This document shows, one piece after another, positions 47,413-58,728 of a DNA stretch of 64,000 nucleotides. This DNA comes from Prauserella alba (GTDB lineage: Bacteria; Actinomycetota; Actinomycetes; Mycobacteriales; Pseudonocardiaceae): contig NZ_JAMTCH010000004.1 in NCBI RefSeq assembly GCF_024171735.1, positions 682,001 through 746,000 of the forward strand, in the 5' to 3' direction. Under the pieces are notes generated by a model. It made no database searches, had not been told where the DNA came from, and saw only the letters and a program-made list of their open reading frames with translations. The stretch's first letter is position 1. Each line of letters begins with the position of its first letter. A program made the position numbers and the translations under genes.

Positions 47413-49263
47413 CGGGATCGCGAACGCGTCGACGAGTTCACGGGCCCGTGGGCGCAATTCGCCGCACAACTCGTTCACGGCGGCGACGACGGCCTTCGCA
47501 CGCTGGGCCGTGAACCGCCCGTGCTCGAGGAACCACGCGCGATCGGCCTCGATGTTGGCCAGCGCATAGAGGTCGCACACCCGCTCGAGAAGCGCCTTGG
47601 TGCCGGGGTCGGTGCACCGGTCGATCGCGCCGACGAACGCCTCCAGCACGATCCGGTCGACATGCACCCGGCCGGCGCGCAGCACGTGGTCCTGCGCACT
47701 GTTGAACACCTCGAACCCGTTGTCACGGCCCGCTTTCCGCAGTCGTTTCACGAGGCTGTCGAGCACGTGTTCCTCGCGGTCCTCGAACGCGGCGATCTGC
47801 CACGCGCGGTCGAACAGCGAGTCCTCGTCGTCCCGGCGCGGGCTCGCATCCATGATCCGTTCGATCACCTTGCGCGCCGACGTCCGCTCGATCACGGTGT
47901 CCACGACCTGCTCGGCCACGAACCGCGCGGTCTCAAGTGGACTGAGGTCCTGCACCTCCTGCTCGTAGCTCGTCAGCAGCCCCTTCGCCACGAGCTGCAA
48001 CAGCACCGTGTTGTCGCCCTCGAACGTGGTGAACACGTCGGTGTCGGCCTTGAGCTGCGGCAGGATGTTCTCTGCCAGGTAGCCCGCACCGCCGCACGCC
48101 TCCCGCGCCGCCTGGATCGTCGACGTCGCATGCCACGTCGCGACCGCCTTCACACCCGCGGCGTGCGATTCGAGCTCACGGCGGGCGCGCTCGTCGGGTT
48201 CCTCGGTGCGCTGCAGCTCGTCGAGCGTGGTGACGAGTTCCTCCTGCGCGAAATGCAGGGCGTACGTCGTCGCCAGCGCGGGCAGCAGTTTCCGCTGGTG
48301 GCCGAGGTAGTCGAGCACGACCACCTCGTCGTCGGTGCCGGGACGTTCGAACTGGGTGCGCCGATCGCCGTACCGCACCGCGATCGTCAGCGCCCGTTTC
48401 GTCGCACTGCCCGCGCTGCCCGCGACACTCACCCTGCCGCGCACGAGCGTGCCGAGCATCGTGAAGAATCGCCTGCCGTCGCTCTCGATCGGGCTGGCGT
48501 AGGTGCCGTCCGGGGCGACGTCGCCGTAGCGGTTCAGCAGCGCCGTCCGCGGCACGCGCACCCCGTCGAACGTGAGCCGGCCGTTGTCGACCCCGTTGAG
48601 CCCGGCCTTGTGCCCGCAGTCCTCGATCGTCACGCCCGGCATCGCGACACCCGCGTCGTCACGGATCGGCACCAGGAACGCATGCACCCCACGACTCTCA
48701 CCACCGGTGACGAGCTGGGCGAACACCGCCGCCATCCGCCCGTCGCGCGCGGCGTTGCCGATGTACTCCTTGCGCGCCGAGGCGTCCGGCGTGTGGATCA
48801 CGAACTCCTCGGCGGCCGGGTCGTACGTGGCGGTGGTGCGCAGGTTCTGCACGTCCGAGCCGTGGCCGTACTCCGTCATCGCGAAGCACCCCGGCAGCTC
48901 CAGGTCCATGATCGACCGCAGGTACTTCTCGTGGTGCTCTCGCGTGCCCAGCAGTTCCACCGCGCCGCCGAACAGTCCCCACTGCACGCCTGCCTTGACC
49001 ATCAGCGACAGGTCGCCGAACCCGAGCATCTCGAACGCGACGATCGTCCCGCCGATGTCGCCCTTGCCGCCGTAGGCGACGGGGAACCCGAGGTGCGGCC
49101 TGCCGGTCGCAGCGAGCTCGTGCAGCTGGTCGAGCACCTGCGCGCGGTGCTCCTCACGGCCCAGGCCGTACGCGTCGGGCTGGGCCGTGCCCGCCACCTG
49201 CGCACGCACGTCACGGCGGATACCCGCCCACCGGCCGTCGAGGACGTCAGTCAGGGAGTTCAT
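47377..49263 (-). CDS. Acyl-CoA oxidase/dehydrogenase family protein
   Basis: 628 aa flavoprotein of the ACOX branch: FAMTEYGHGSDVQNLRTTAT near residue 130, ESRGVHAFLVPIRDDAG near 190, CGGAGYLAENILPQLKADTD near 400 followed by DVFTTFEGDNTVLLQLVAKG, which is the acyl-CoA oxidase signature. It would introduce the first double bond in fatty acyl-CoA oxidation, possibly passing electrons to oxygen. I start at 49263 (MNSLTDVLDGRWAGIRRDVR). The 3' end was used as the source of a direct repeat. Confidence 0.88.
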   Translation of the reverse strand: MNSLTDVLDGRWAGIRRDVRAQVAGTAQPDAYGLGREEHRAQVLDQLHELAATGRPHLGFPVAYGGKGDIGGTIVAFEMLGFGDLSLMVKAGVQWGLFGGAVELLGTREHHEKYLRSIMDLELPGCFAMTEYGHGSDVQNLRTTATYDPAAEEFVIHTPDASARKEYIGNAARDGRMAAVFAQLVTGGESRGVHAFLVPIRDDAGVAMPGVTIEDCGHKAGLNGVDNGRLTFDGVRVPRTALLNRYGDVAPDGTYASPIESDGRRFFTMLGTLVRGRVSVAGSAGSATKRALTIAVRYGDRRTQFERPGTDDEVVVLDYLGHQRKLLPALATTYALHFAQEELVTTLDELQRTEEPDERARRELESHAAGVKAVATWHATSTIQAAREACGGAGYLAENILPQLKADTDVFTTFEGDNTVLLQLVAKGLLTSYEQEVQDLSPLETARFVAEQVVDTVIERTSARKVIERIMDASPRRDDEDSLFDRAWQIAAFEDREEHVLDSLVKRLRKAGRDNGFEVFNSAQDHVLRAGRVHVDRIVLEAFVGAIDRCTDPGTKALLERVCDLYALANIEADRAWFLEHGRFTAQRAKAVVAAVNELCGELRPRARELVDAFAIPEQFLAAPIIAD

Positions 49264-49423
49264 GCCGTCAGCGTGCCGGACGAGCCGGACGAACGCACTG
49301 TGACATGCACGGGTCCGGTCCGCTTTCACCCCACCGCGGGCACCACAGTGGACACTCGGCTCCGGCGGCACCGAACCCGGCACCCGCGCGACCGGTCTGC
49401 GGGCCGACGCCGGGCAGACCGGG

Positions 49424-51451
49424 TCAGCGGGCGAGCGCGCGCACCAGGTCGTCCCGATCGGTCACCGGGCGGTCGCACACGTACCCGCGGCACACGTAGG
49501 CGGCGGGTTCACCGTCGACCAGCGGCCGGTCGGCCAGCAACGGCACCCTGCCCGCGTCGAGTTCGCCGCCGGCCTCGGGTTCGCCGGCCACGACGACCGC
49601 GCCGCCGGGCACGCGTTCCGACGCCGTCGCCAGCAGCTCCGAACGCGAGGATTCCGTCTCCCCGACGACGGCGACCTGCACCGGCCCGGCCAGCAGCGAT
49701 TCCGCCACGGCGGCCCAGTTGCCCGCGAACCGCGGCACCTGCATCACCAGCGCACCCGCACGCGCGACGGCCTGTTCACAGATCGACCGGTACCGGCTGG
49801 CCCTGTCCGGGCCGGCCAGCACCGACGCCGTCAACAGCGCGCTCGCCAACGCCGATGCGCCCGACGGGCTCGCGTTGTCCGTCGGGTCCGCCGGCCTGCT
49901 GAACAGCTCCTCCGCATCGTCGGCCGTGTCGTGGAACGCCCCTGGCGCCTCGGCGGCGAACCGGTCGACCGCTTCGTCGAGCAGCCGCAGCGCCGCGGAC
50001 AACCACATGGCCTCGCCGGTCGCCTGGTGCAGCGCGAGCAGGCCGTCCGCGGTGCACGCGTAGTCCTCCAGCACGCCGGCGGCGTCGCCGACCTCGCCGT
50101 CCCGGGAACTGCGCCGCAGCCGCCCTTCGACCTCGTGGACGTCGAGCACCAGCCGTGCCGCCTCGCTCGCGGCCTCGACCCACTCCGGCCGGCCGAGCGC
50201 GACGCCCGCCTCGGCCAGTGCCGCGATCGTCAAGCCGTTCCACCCGGCGATCACCTTGTCGTCCCGCGCAGGTTGCGGTCGCCGGTTCCGCGCCGCCAGC
50301 AACGTCTCCCGCACGCGCTGCCAGCGTTCGGTGTCGTCGGGGTCGGCAGGCAACTGAAGGGTCGACGTGCCGTGCTCGAACGTGCCCTCCTCCGTGACGG
50401 CGAACGTCTCCGCCGCCCAGGCACCGTCGTCGTCACCGAGGGCCTCCACGAGCTGCTGCGGCGTCCACACGTACGTCAGCCCTTCGACACCGTCGGTGTC
50501 GGCGTCGAGCGAGGCGGCGAACCCGCCCTGTTCGGTGCGCAGGTCCCGCACCAGGAACTCGGCCGTCTCGGTGGCGATGCGACGTGCGCCCGAATGGCCC
50601 GTACGGCGTGCCATGTGCGTATAGGCGCGCAGCAGCAGCGCGTTGTCGTACAGCATCTTCTCGAAGTGCGGTACGACCCACCTGCCGTCGACCGAGTACC
50701 GCGAGAACCCGCCTGCCAGCTGGTCGTAGAGGCCGCCGCGGGCCATCCCCTCCGCCGTCAGTTCCACAATGGACAACGCGGCGGGGTTGGCGGTGCGCTC
50801 GTAGTGCCGGATCAGGAATTCCAGCACCATCGACGGCGGGAACTTCGGCGCTCCGCCGAAGCCTCCGTAGCCCGGGTCGGTCTCCTGCCGCAGCTTTCCG
50901 ACGGCGCCGGTGAGCGCGTCGTCGTCGAGCGTCTGCTGCCGCAACGGGCCCGACTGCTCGACGACGTGGTCGACGACCTTGCCCGCGCCCTCCACGAGCT
51001 CGTCCCGCCGCTCGGACCACGCCTTCGCGACCGCGTCGAGCACTTGGTGGAAGGCGGGCATACCGTGCACCGGCCGGGGCGGGAAGTACGTGCCGCAGTG
51101 GAACGGCTTGCCGTCCGGCGTGAGGAAACACGTCATCGGCCAGCCGCCCTGACCGGTCATCGCCTGGGTGGCCGACATGTAGACGGCGTCGAGGTCCGGC
51201 CGTTCCTCGCGGTCGACCTTGATGTTCACGAAATGCTCGTTCATCACCGCGGCGATGTCGTCGTCCTCGAACGACTCGTGCGCCATGACGTGACACCAGT
51301 GGCAGGCCGCGTAGCCGATCGACAGCAGGATCGGCACGTCGCGTTCGGCCGCCTCGGCCAGGGCCTCCGGGCACCACGGCCACCAGTCGACCGGGTTGTC
51401 GGCGTGCTGGAGCAGGTACGGGCTCGTCGAGTTCGCAAGGCGATTGGCCAT
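49424..51451 (-). CDS. YyaL-type protein: DUF255 thioredoxin-like domain plus (alpha/alpha)6 barrel
   Basis: 675 aa. N-terminal DUF255 thioredoxin fold with a CHWC motif at C50-C53 ([16 protein letters not shown]), then [16 protein letters not shown] near residue 100. The remaining part is a six-hairpin glycosidase-like barrel ([33 protein letters not shown]). The human relative is SPATA20; the biochemical role is not known. As I recall, mycobacterial Rv1084, close to mca and greA, is the same protein. Start at the ATG giving [20 protein letters not shown], where the family begins. Confidence 0.9.
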   Translation of the reverse strand: MANRLANSTSPYLLQHADNPVDWWPWCPEALAEAAERDVPILLSIGYAACHWCHVMAHESFEDDDIAAVMNEHFVNIKVDREERPDLDAVYMSATQAMTGQGGWPMTCFLTPDGKPFHCGTYFPPRPVHGMPAFHQVLDAVAKAWSERRDELVEGAGKVVDHVVEQSGPLRQQTLDDDALTGAVGKLRQETDPGYGGFGGAPKFPPSMVLEFLIRHYERTANPAALSIVELTAEGMARGGLYDQLAGGFSRYSVDGRWVVPHFEKMLYDNALLLRAYTHMARRTGHSGARRIATETAEFLVRDLRTEQGGFAASLDADTDGVEGLTYVWTPQQLVEALGDDDGAWAAETFAVTEEGTFEHGTSTLQLPADPDDTERWQRVRETLLAARNRRPQPARDDKVIAGWNGLTIAALAEAGVALGRPEWVEAASEAARLVLDVHEVEGRLRRSSRDGEVGDAAGVLEDYACTADGLLALHQATGEAMWLSAALRLLDEAVDRFAAEAPGAFHDTADDAEELFSRPADPTDNASPSGASALASALLTASVLAGPDRASRYRSICEQAVARAGALVMQVPRFAGNWAAVAESLLAGPVQVAVVGETESSRSELLATASERVPGGAVVVAGEPEAGGELDAGRVPLLADRPLVDGEPAAYVCRGYVCDRPVTDRDDLVRALAR

Positions 51452-51624
51452 ACCGAGAGTCTCCCCTGCCACCCCGCGCCATGCACGCGTGCCCGGCCCG
51501 TGGACGCCAGGTCCGCACCACGGTCGTCACGCCGAGCCGGCGCCGCGCACCGCGGAACCGGCGGCCGACCCCTACGGTGGTAGCAGATCCGGCGCAGTCC
51601 ATGGTCAACATCGGCGTGCCCGCC

Positions 51625-51630
51625 TAGCCT
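51625..51630 (+). promoter_or_regulatory. -10 box 7 nt before an ATG (leaderless pattern)
   Basis: TAGCCT followed by 7 nt and the ATG at 51638. Confidence 0.4.
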
Positions 51631-51637
51631 GAGCGCC

Positions 51638-52357
51638 ATGTCGAGTACGAAATCCGAGGATCAAGCCTTGCTCCGACAGTCGGTGGCCGGTCTGGGTGAA
51701 GCCCTCGCGGCGCTCGGCCGCTACGGCGCGGACGCCACCGAAGTCCGGCGATCAGATGCGCTCGGGGCCGTCGTGCCCTGGGCCGACAACCACCATTGGA
51801 TCGACGCCGCTGCTGTCCCGGTCGGAACAGCAGCCCCGCCCACCGGCGAGCACCTCCCCCACTGCCTCTGGACAAGCTCCGGCCCGCCGCCGGGCCGTCG
51901 CGAGGAGCCCGACGTGGCGATGCCGGCCATGGCCCTGGACCTGACGGTGACCGGGACCGAGGCCGACCGGAACGAGGCCGGCGCCGTGGGCACCGCCGAG
52001 CTGGGCGAGATCGGCGCACTCAACGATCTGGCCTACCAGCAGCAGGCCTTGGGACCGTTGCTGGCCGCAATCCCGCCCGGTGCGGGACACGGCCACGGCA
52101 TCCGCGACCACTCCGGTCGGCTCGTCAGCGCCGCAGTCGCCCTCGACGTCGGTTCCGACACCTCGGTGCAGTGGGTGGTCACACATCCCGATCACCGGCG
52201 CCGGGGGTTGAGCGCGCAACTGTTGCAGGTACTCCTCGCCCAAGCGCGAGAGCGCGGCCAACGGACGGCCACGCTGCAGTCCAGCCCGGCAGGGTTCTCG
52301 CTGTACCAACGGCTCGGCTTCCGCACCGTCGGCACCCTGCGCGCCTACGTGACCTGA
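51638..52357 (+). CDS. GNAT-family N-acetyltransferase
   Basis: 239 aa. The C-terminal half carries the acetyl-CoA-binding GNAT core: SVQWVVTHPDHRRRGLSAQL (with the RRRGLS pyrophosphate loop), LAQARERGQRTATLQSSPAG and SLYQRLGFRTVGTLRAY. The N-terminal half (about 1-130) is divergent and may be a degenerate GNAT or substrate domain. No ribosome binding site; the start fits a leaderless transcript. Substrate unknown. Divergent from yyaL. Confidence 0.8.
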   Translation: MSSTKSEDQALLRQSVAGLGEALAALGRYGADATEVRRSDALGAVVPWADNHHWIDAAAVPVGTAAPPTGEHLPHCLWTSSGPPPGRREEPDVAMPAMALDLTVTGTEADRNEAGAVGTAELGEIGALNDLAYQQQALGPLLAAIPPGAGHGHGIRDHSGRLVSAAVALDVGSDTSVQWVVTHPDHRRRGLSAQLLQVLLAQARERGQRTATLQSSPAGFSLYQRLGFRTVGTLRAYVT

Positions 52358-52540
52358 TCATCTTCCGGCTGCCACGACCGGCCACCAGGATCTGTCGACC
52401 GGGCGATCGGTCATGGACACGCTTGCCGACGGCATCGACGAGCCCGCGACCCTGCACGGCCGTGGCCGCGGCGCCGCCCGCGCCCCCACGACGCGACGTT
52501 CCGGTTGCACCCGACCAATCGGGCGGTCAGGATCCTCGGT

Positions 52541-53170
52541 ATGCGCCCGGCCGGCGAATTCTGCTGGATGGACATCAAAACGCCCGACCTCGACGCGACG
52601 GAGCGGGAACTGGACTCCGCGCTGGGCTGGGAGTGCGTCGTCGACCCGGACGACCACCGCGACCCCGCCACCGTACGGAAAGCCCGGTTCGAGGGCCACT
52701 GGATGGCCGGGCTGTGCAGCCTCCGCAGCGGAGCATATCCGCCGGGCACGGAACCCCACGTGAGCTACTACGTCGCCGTCGACGACGCCGCTCGGGTGCA
52801 CGACGCCGCCGTGACCGCCGGGGGCACCTCGGTCGCCCCGCCGTCGCCGATCGCGGGCCTCGGCGTGCTCGCCACCGTCGTCGACCCGTTCGGCGCGGCC
52901 GTCTCGCTGTGGCAACCCGGCACGTTCGCGGGATGGACACATCCGGTCACGCCGGGCACCCCACGGCGCCTGGTGCACACGTCGACGACCCCCACCAGTG
53001 CGGGCCGCTTCTACCGCGACGGGCTCGGCCTGGCCCTGAGCGACGCCGTGTTCCGCACTCGGACCGGCGAACCGCCGGGATGGACGGCCCTCATCCAGAT
53101 CGCCGACCGGCCCGCCACGACGCTCGCGCCCGTACGACTGCCGTCCGGCCACGTCTTCCTGTTCGCCTGA
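52541..53170 (+). CDS. VOC-family protein with two glyoxalase-like domains
   Basis: 209 aa. Two tandem VOC modules: residues 8-120 (FCWMDIKTPDLDATERELDS, then FEGHWMAGLCSL, VVDPFGAAVSLWQPG) and 130-209 (LVHTSTTPTSAGRFYRDGLG, ending LPSGHVFLFA). This arrangement is common in actinobacterial proteins related to hydroxylase cofactor or antibiotic-tolerance VOC members, without known substrate. The ATG at 52541 is chosen because the domain begins soon after; the frame is open 12 codons upstream. Confidence 0.75.
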   Translation: MRPAGEFCWMDIKTPDLDATERELDSALGWECVVDPDDHRDPATVRKARFEGHWMAGLCSLRSGAYPPGTEPHVSYYVAVDDAARVHDAAVTAGGTSVAPPSPIAGLGVLATVVDPFGAAVSLWQPGTFAGWTHPVTPGTPRRLVHTSTTPTSAGRFYRDGLGLALSDAVFRTRTGEPPGWTALIQIADRPATTLAPVRLPSGHVFLFA

Positions 53171-53189
53171 CGACAGCCCGTTGCGGGCG

Positions 53190-53519
53190 TCAGGACTCGT
53201 CGGGCTTCGCCTTGTCCCCGGAAGCGGCGGTCACGGCCGAGGCCGTGCCTGCGTCGCCGTCGTCGCGGCTGTCCTCGGCGCCGTCCCCGGCACCCTCGTC
53301 CGTGTCATCGCCGGATTCGCCGAAGCTCGCCGGTACCCGCTTCAGGTGCTTTGTCATCGACCGCACCAGGAAGACCACCGCGACGAGGAACACCAGCATC
53401 AACAGCAGACCGACCGGGGAGGACTTGCCGAAGTCCTGTCCCTGCCCACCGGTGTCCTGCTGCTGGGCCAGCACCTCCGTCGCAGTCATCGCCGGTCCGG
53501 CCATCGCCGCAGGCAACAT
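53190..53519 (-). CDS. Small single-pass membrane protein coupled to mca
   Basis: 109 aa. One membrane segment at residues about 36-54 (VGLLLMLVFLVAVVFLVRSM) followed by a charged acidic tail; the N-terminal part has no clear signal. The ATG overlaps the mca stop (ATGA). A small membrane protein just downstream of mca is also found in mycobacteria (Rv1083 as I recall). Function unknown; the coupling suggests a link with mycothiol detoxification, which is inference. Confidence 0.72.
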   Translation of the reverse strand: MLPAAMAGPAMTATEVLAQQQDTGGQGQDFGKSSPVGLLLMLVFLVAVVFLVRSMTKHLKRVPASFGESGDDTDEGAGDGAEDSRDDGDAGTASAVTAASGDKAKPDES

Positions 53520-54448
53520 CAGGGACTCACCTTCTCTCGAACGCCCGCGAACAGATCGTCCTCCGGAACGGTGCTGTCGACAAGCGAGCGGGCCAGCTCG
53601 TACTCCTCGGTCGGCCACAGTCGGCGCTGGGTCTCGAGCGGAACCGCGAACCACCGGCTCGTCGGGTCGATCTGCGTCGCGTGTGCACGCAACGCGTCGT
53701 CGCGCTGCTCGAAGTACCCCGAGCACGGCACCTGGGTGGTCACCCGCTCCATGATGTCCGGCTTGTCCGGGTCCCACCGCTCCAGCCACTCGGCCCACGG
53801 CGATTCCTGCCCGGCCTCGAGCAGCGCCTCGTGGAACGCGGTGATCCGGGCACGGGAGAAGCCGTGCACGTAGTAGACCTTCGACGCCTGCCACGGCTCG
53901 CCCGCGCCGGGGAACCGGTCGGGGTCGGCGGCGGCGTCGAACGCGGCCATCGACACCTCGTGGGTACGAATGTGGTCCGGGTGCGGGTAACCGCCGTTCT
54001 CGTCGTAGGTGATGACGACGTGCGGGCGGAACTCGCGCATGACACGCACCAGCGCCTCGGTCGGCTCGTCCAGCGGCACCCTGGCGAAGCAGCCTTCCGG
54101 CAACGGCGGCAGCGGGTCACCCTCCGGCAGACCCGAGTCGACGAAACCGAGCCAGCGGTGCTGCACACCGAGGATCTTCGCGGCGTTGGCCATCTCCTCA
54201 CGCCGGATCTCGTCCATGTGCTCGTGCACCTCGGGGCGGTCCATCGCCGGGTTGAGCACGTCGCCGGCCTCACCACCGGTGCAGGTCACAACCATCACCT
54301 CGGCACCCTCGGCCACGTACCGGGCCATGGTGGCCGCGCCCTTGCTCGACTCGTCGTCGGGATGGGCGTGCACGGCCATGAGCCGCAACCCGTTACTCGC
54401 CTCCGCCTGCCCGGTGTCGACCGACCCAGTTCCGTTCGATCCAGTCAT
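53519..54448 (-). CDS. mca: Mca, mycothiol S-conjugate amidase
   Basis: 309 aa zinc amidase of the LmbE/PIG-L family. It cleaves mycothiol conjugates of toxins to a mercapturic acid and GlcN-Ins. Zinc motif VHAHPDDES (H29, D32) near the N-terminus and [10 protein letters not shown] near residue 160, with [11 protein letters not shown] near 58. The product-like [20 protein letters not shown] stretch is characteristic of Mca rather than MshB. Start at 54448. It marks a mycothiol-making actinobacterium. Mycothiol also serves formaldehyde removal, relevant to the GcoAB product. Confidence 0.93.
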   Translation of the reverse strand: MTGSNGTGSVDTGQAEASNGLRLMAVHAHPDDESSKGAATMARYVAEGAEVMVVTCTGGEAGDVLNPAMDRPEVHEHMDEIRREEMANAAKILGVQHRWLGFVDSGLPEGDPLPPLPEGCFARVPLDEPTEALVRVMREFRPHVVITYDENGGYPHPDHIRTHEVSMAAFDAAADPDRFPGAGEPWQASKVYYVHGFSRARITAFHEALLEAGQESPWAEWLERWDPDKPDIMERVTTQVPCSGYFEQRDDALRAHATQIDPTSRWFAVPLETQRRLWPTEEYELARSLVDSTVPEDDLFAGVREKVSP

Positions 54449-54681
54449 GACCGACCAGACCCCTCTCACACCTGTGCTGTATCCGCTGCTGTCCACTGCG
54501 GGGCCGACGTCGCGCCGTCGGCCCACCTCCCGCGCCCCGCTGCGCGGCCTCACCGACGCGCCCGGACCGGGCTCGCCGACCCCGAACCCGCCCGCGGCGG
54601 GCCTCCCCGGATACTCGTAACGCCGGGGATGACATCCATCTTCCTGGTAGCCACGACAGCCCCGACCGGGAGGCCTCCGTT

Positions 54682-55176
54682 TTGCCCGAGGAGCCCACGT
54701 CCGACGACGCCGCCCGAGACACGTCGGCAGCAGGCGCGGCGCCGGCGGACCCCCAGCACACCCGGGACGTGATGGCCGACCGGTACGGCGCGAGGCGGAA
54801 GACGAAGCCGCGCCGCCGGTTGTGGCAGGTGTGGACGTTCACGGCGATCGCGCTGGTCGCGAGCAGCATCGCCGCCTATGTCGGATATCAGAACCTCGCC
54901 GGTGCACCCATCGATGCGCAGCGGGTGACCTACGACGAGCGGCCGGGCAACGCCGTGGAGATCACCATCGACGTCTCCCGCGACGACCCGGACCGCCAAG
55001 GGGTGTGCATTGTACGGGCGCGCAACAGGTCGGGCCAGGAAAGCGGACGGAAAGAGATTCTGGTCGCATCGGGCATCGAACGTGTCTCCACGGTGATCCA
55101 GAGCATCGGCCGACCCGTCACGGCCGACGTCTACGGCTGCAGCTACGATATTCCACGGTATCTGTCAAGCCCCTAG
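54682..55176 (+). CDS. DUF4307 membrane-anchored protein
   Basis: 164 aa. One membrane segment at residues about 47-68 ([20 protein letters not shown]) and an extracytoplasmic DUF4307 domain ([40 protein letters not shown], with two Cys that could pair). Start TTG at 54682, reading [14 protein letters not shown] gene of this family between mca and greA is the arrangement I recall in mycobacteria. Function unknown. A perfect 9-bp dyad at 54501-54524 lies in the divergent gap to mca. Confidence 0.8.
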   Translation: MPEEPTSDDAARDTSAAGAAPADPQHTRDVMADRYGARRKTKPRRRLWQVWTFTAIALVASSIAAYVGYQNLAGAPIDAQRVTYDERPGNAVEITIDVSRDDPDRQGVCIVRARNRSGQESGRKEILVASGIERVSTVIQSIGRPVTADVYGCSYDIPRYLSSP

Positions 55177-55267
55177 CGGCCAACGGAGTGAAACGCGCGC
55201 TGAATGCCCGGCGGTACTTACGCTGAGCGGCATTCGGCCATGGTTTCGTGGTAGTCTTTAGCATCGG

Positions 55268-55301
55268 CACGGTCCTTGCGGGGCCGTGTCTTTCCTTATT
55301 T
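55268..55301 (+). terminator. Hairpin with U-rich tail upstream of greA
   Basis: CACGGTCC (55268-55275), loop TTGCG, GGGCCGTG (55281-55288), then TCTTTCCTTATTT. This is one of the few intrinsic-terminator-like structures with a U-tract here. It could end the DUF4307 transcript or attenuate greA. A second dyad GAATGCC...GGCATTC at 55202-55235 lies before it. Confidence 0.6.
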
Positions 55302-55363
55302 CGAACCACGCCGTCGAGCGTGGCGGCCGGCCTGCACACCCAGGTTCGGCAGGCTAGGAGGAG

Positions 55364-55864
55364 ATGGTGACCGTGAGCGACACCAAGGTGACCTGGCTGA
55401 CCCAGGATGCCTACGACAGGCTCAAGAGCGAGCTCGATGAGTTGATCGAGAATCGTCCGGTCATCGCCGCGAAGATCAACGACAGCCGCGAGGAAGGCGA
55501 CCTCAAGGAGAACGGTGGCTACCACGCGGCCCGTGAGGAACAGGGCCAGCAGGAAGCCCGCATCCGTCACCTGCAGGAGCTCCTGCGCAACGCGAAGGTC
55601 GGCGAGGCCCCATCGAACAACGGTGTCGCCGAGCCGGGCATGGTGCTGACCATCCAGTACGACGGCGATGACGATTCCGAGACGTTCCTTCTCGCGACAC
55701 GCGAGGAAGGCGGCGGGGGCGAGCTCGAGATCTACTCGCCGGACTCGCCGCTCGGGCAGGCTCTGCTCGGCGCGAAGGAAGGCGAGACGCGCGAGTATCC
55801 GCTGCCGAACGGGAAGACCGAGAAGGTCAAGTTGCTGAAGGCCGTGCCCTACGGCGCCAGCTGA
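55364..55864 (+). CDS. greA: Transcription elongation factor GreA
   Basis: 166 aa. Rescues backtracked RNA polymerase by stimulating transcript cleavage. N-terminal coiled coil with the acidic tip motif [20 protein letters not shown] (residues about 38-57, catalytic Asp/Glu) and the C-terminal globular domain with [26 protein letters not shown] upstream of the ATG. Flanked by hairpins on both sides, so it appears to be a single transcription unit, possibly with attenuation in its leader. Confidence 0.95.
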   Translation: MVTVSDTKVTWLTQDAYDRLKSELDELIENRPVIAAKINDSREEGDLKENGGYHAAREEQGQQEARIRHLQELLRNAKVGEAPSNNGVAEPGMVLTIQYDGDDDSETFLLATREEGGGGELEIYSPDSPLGQALLGAKEGETREYPLPNGKTEKVKLLKAVPYGAS

Positions 55865-55882
55865 CGACCCGCCGACGACCAC

Positions 55883-55925
55883 GACAGCGGCGCGCCCCGG
55901 CCCCACGCCGGGGCGCGCCGCTGTC
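55883..55925 (+). terminator. 18-bp perfect hairpin terminator after greA
   Basis: GACAGCGGCGCGCCCCGG (55883-55900), 7-nt loop, perfect complement at 55908-55925, 19 nt after the greA stop. Confidence 0.85.
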
Positions 55926-55978
55926 ACATCGGCCGGTTTCCGCAGGTCCGCTCCGGCGAGGTCTGCCAGTCTGGTGCC

Positions 55979-56785
55979 ATGAGCGCCGACCTGCCCATCT
56001 GCCTCACCTGCGGGACGCAGTATTCCCGACCGCGGCCGGACTGCCCGATCTGCGAGGACGTGCGCCAGTACGTACCGCCTGCGGGGCAGCAATGGACGAG
56101 CCTGGCACGGCTGCGCGCCGCCGACTACACGGTGGCGGTCGAGCCGCAGGCTCCCGGCGTGCACGGCGTCGGCACCCGGGAGCGGTTCGCGATCGGCCAG
56201 CGCGCACTCCTCGTACCCGCCGCATCGGGGAACGTGCTGTGGGACTGCGTCGCGTATCTGGACGACGAGATGGTCCGCCGGGTCACCGAACTGGGCGGGA
56301 TCACCGCGATCGCGATCAGCCACCCGCACTACTACACGACCATGGTCGACTGGGCCGACACCTTCGACGTGCCGATCTACCTGCACGAACGTGACCGGCA
56401 CTGGGTCGGCAGGCCGAGTGAACGCATCCGGTTCTGGGACGGCGACACGCTGCGCCTCGCCGACGACCTGACGCTGGTCAACCTCGGTGTGCACTTCGCG
56501 GGCGGAACCGTGCTGCACTGGAGCGACGGCGCAGGCGGTGCGGGCGCGCTGTGCAGCGGCGACATCGTGCAGGTCGTGCCGAACCGCGAGCTCGTCGCGT
56601 TCATGTACAGCTATCCGAACCACATTCCCGAACGGCCCAGCGTGGTGCGCAGGGCAGGAGAGCTGCTCGCCGGGTTCGCGTTCGACGACGTCTACGGCGC
56701 CTGGTGGGACGCCACGATCATCGGCGGGGCGAGCCGGATCGTCGACCGATCGGTGGCGCTGTACTTGCTGCAGACGTCCGGGTGA
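55979..56785 (+). CDS. MBL-fold metallo-hydrolase with N-terminal zinc ribbon
   Basis: 268 aa. Residues 1-30 form a CxxC...CxxC zinc ribbon (C8, C11, C22, C25). The remainder is a metallo-beta-lactamase fold with SHPHYYTTMVDWADTF near residue 120 (HxH...D type metal site) and later LCSGDIVQVVPNRELVAFMY. Active-site ligands partly differ from the canonical HxHxDH, so it may be a hydrolase of altered metal use. Substrate unknown. Followed by the Lrp gene on the other strand. Confidence 0.78.
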   Translation: MSADLPICLTCGTQYSRPRPDCPICEDVRQYVPPAGQQWTSLARLRAADYTVAVEPQAPGVHGVGTRERFAIGQRALLVPAASGNVLWDCVAYLDDEMVRRVTELGGITAIAISHPHYYTTMVDWADTFDVPIYLHERDRHWVGRPSERIRFWDGDTLRLADDLTLVNLGVHFAGGTVLHWSDGAGGAGALCSGDIVQVVPNRELVAFMYSYPNHIPERPSVVRRAGELLAGFAFDDVYGAWWDATIIGGASRIVDRSVALYLLQTSG

Positions 56786-56902
56786 TCACGGCAGGGGGCC
56801 ACGGGTCGGCGGCCGCGGACCCGGCTACCGCAACCACGCACGGCGGCCGAGGCCCCGCAAGCGCGGGCCGGCGGTGTTCCGGGCGGAACGCCACGGGGAG
56901 TG

Positions 56903-57379
56903 TCACGGCCGGTCGCCGCGGGCGATCCGCTCCAGCAGGGGCCGCACCCGCGGTGCGACGGGGGTCGACAACGCGATCGACGTCGACGTTCTGCGCACGC
57001 CGGGAACGCCGACGACCTCGTCGATCACCCGCTGCAGATCGTCGTTCGAGCGGGCGACCATGCGGACGAACAGGTCCCCCTGACCGGTTGTCGCGTGCAC
57101 CTCGCACACCTCGTCGATCGCGGCGAGTTCCTCCGCCACCTCACCCCGCCTGCCCTGGGCGATCTCCAGCACGGCGAAGGCGGTGAGGCCGTACCCGAGT
57201 GCGTCGAGGCGCAGCTCCGGCGGGAATCCCGTGAGCACCCCGTCGGCGGAGAGCCGATCAAGACGAGCCTGGACGGTGCCGCGTGCGACACCGAGCCGCC
57301 GCGCGCATTCGAGCACGCCGAGCCGCGGCGCATCGGTCAGCAGCAACAGCAGGCGGGCGTCGAGCGCGTCGAAGGTCAT
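56903..57379 (-). CDS. Lrp/AsnC-family regulator
   Basis: 158 aa. HTH at residues 4-60 (LDARLLLLLTDAPRLGVLEC, RRLGVARGTVQARLDRLSAD) and an AsnC/RAM ligand domain from about 75 (AFAVLEIAQGRRGEVAEELA, EVHATTGQGDLFVRMVARSN). Divergent from hpd, with two dyads in the 120-bp gap. Lrp-family control of tyrosine or phenylalanine catabolism is known in related bacteria, so tyrosine or an aromatic keto acid is a plausible ligand; that is inference. Confidence 0.88.
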   Translation of the reverse strand: MTFDALDARLLLLLTDAPRLGVLECARRLGVARGTVQARLDRLSADGVLTGFPPELRLDALGYGLTAFAVLEIAQGRRGEVAEELAAIDEVCEVHATTGQGDLFVRMVARSNDDLQRVIDEVVGVPGVRRTSTSIALSTPVAPRVRPLLERIARGDRP

Positions 57380-57395
57380 CGCGGACTCCCCTGGG

Positions 57396-58709
<1,314 letters not shown>

Positions 58710-58728
58710 TCCCGGGGGAGGGAGAAAA

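Noticed and set aside
47521-49902. 793-codon plus-strand frame opposite the acyl-CoA oxidase gene
   Set aside because: Histidine/arginine-rich antisense shadow caused by GC-rich codon use.
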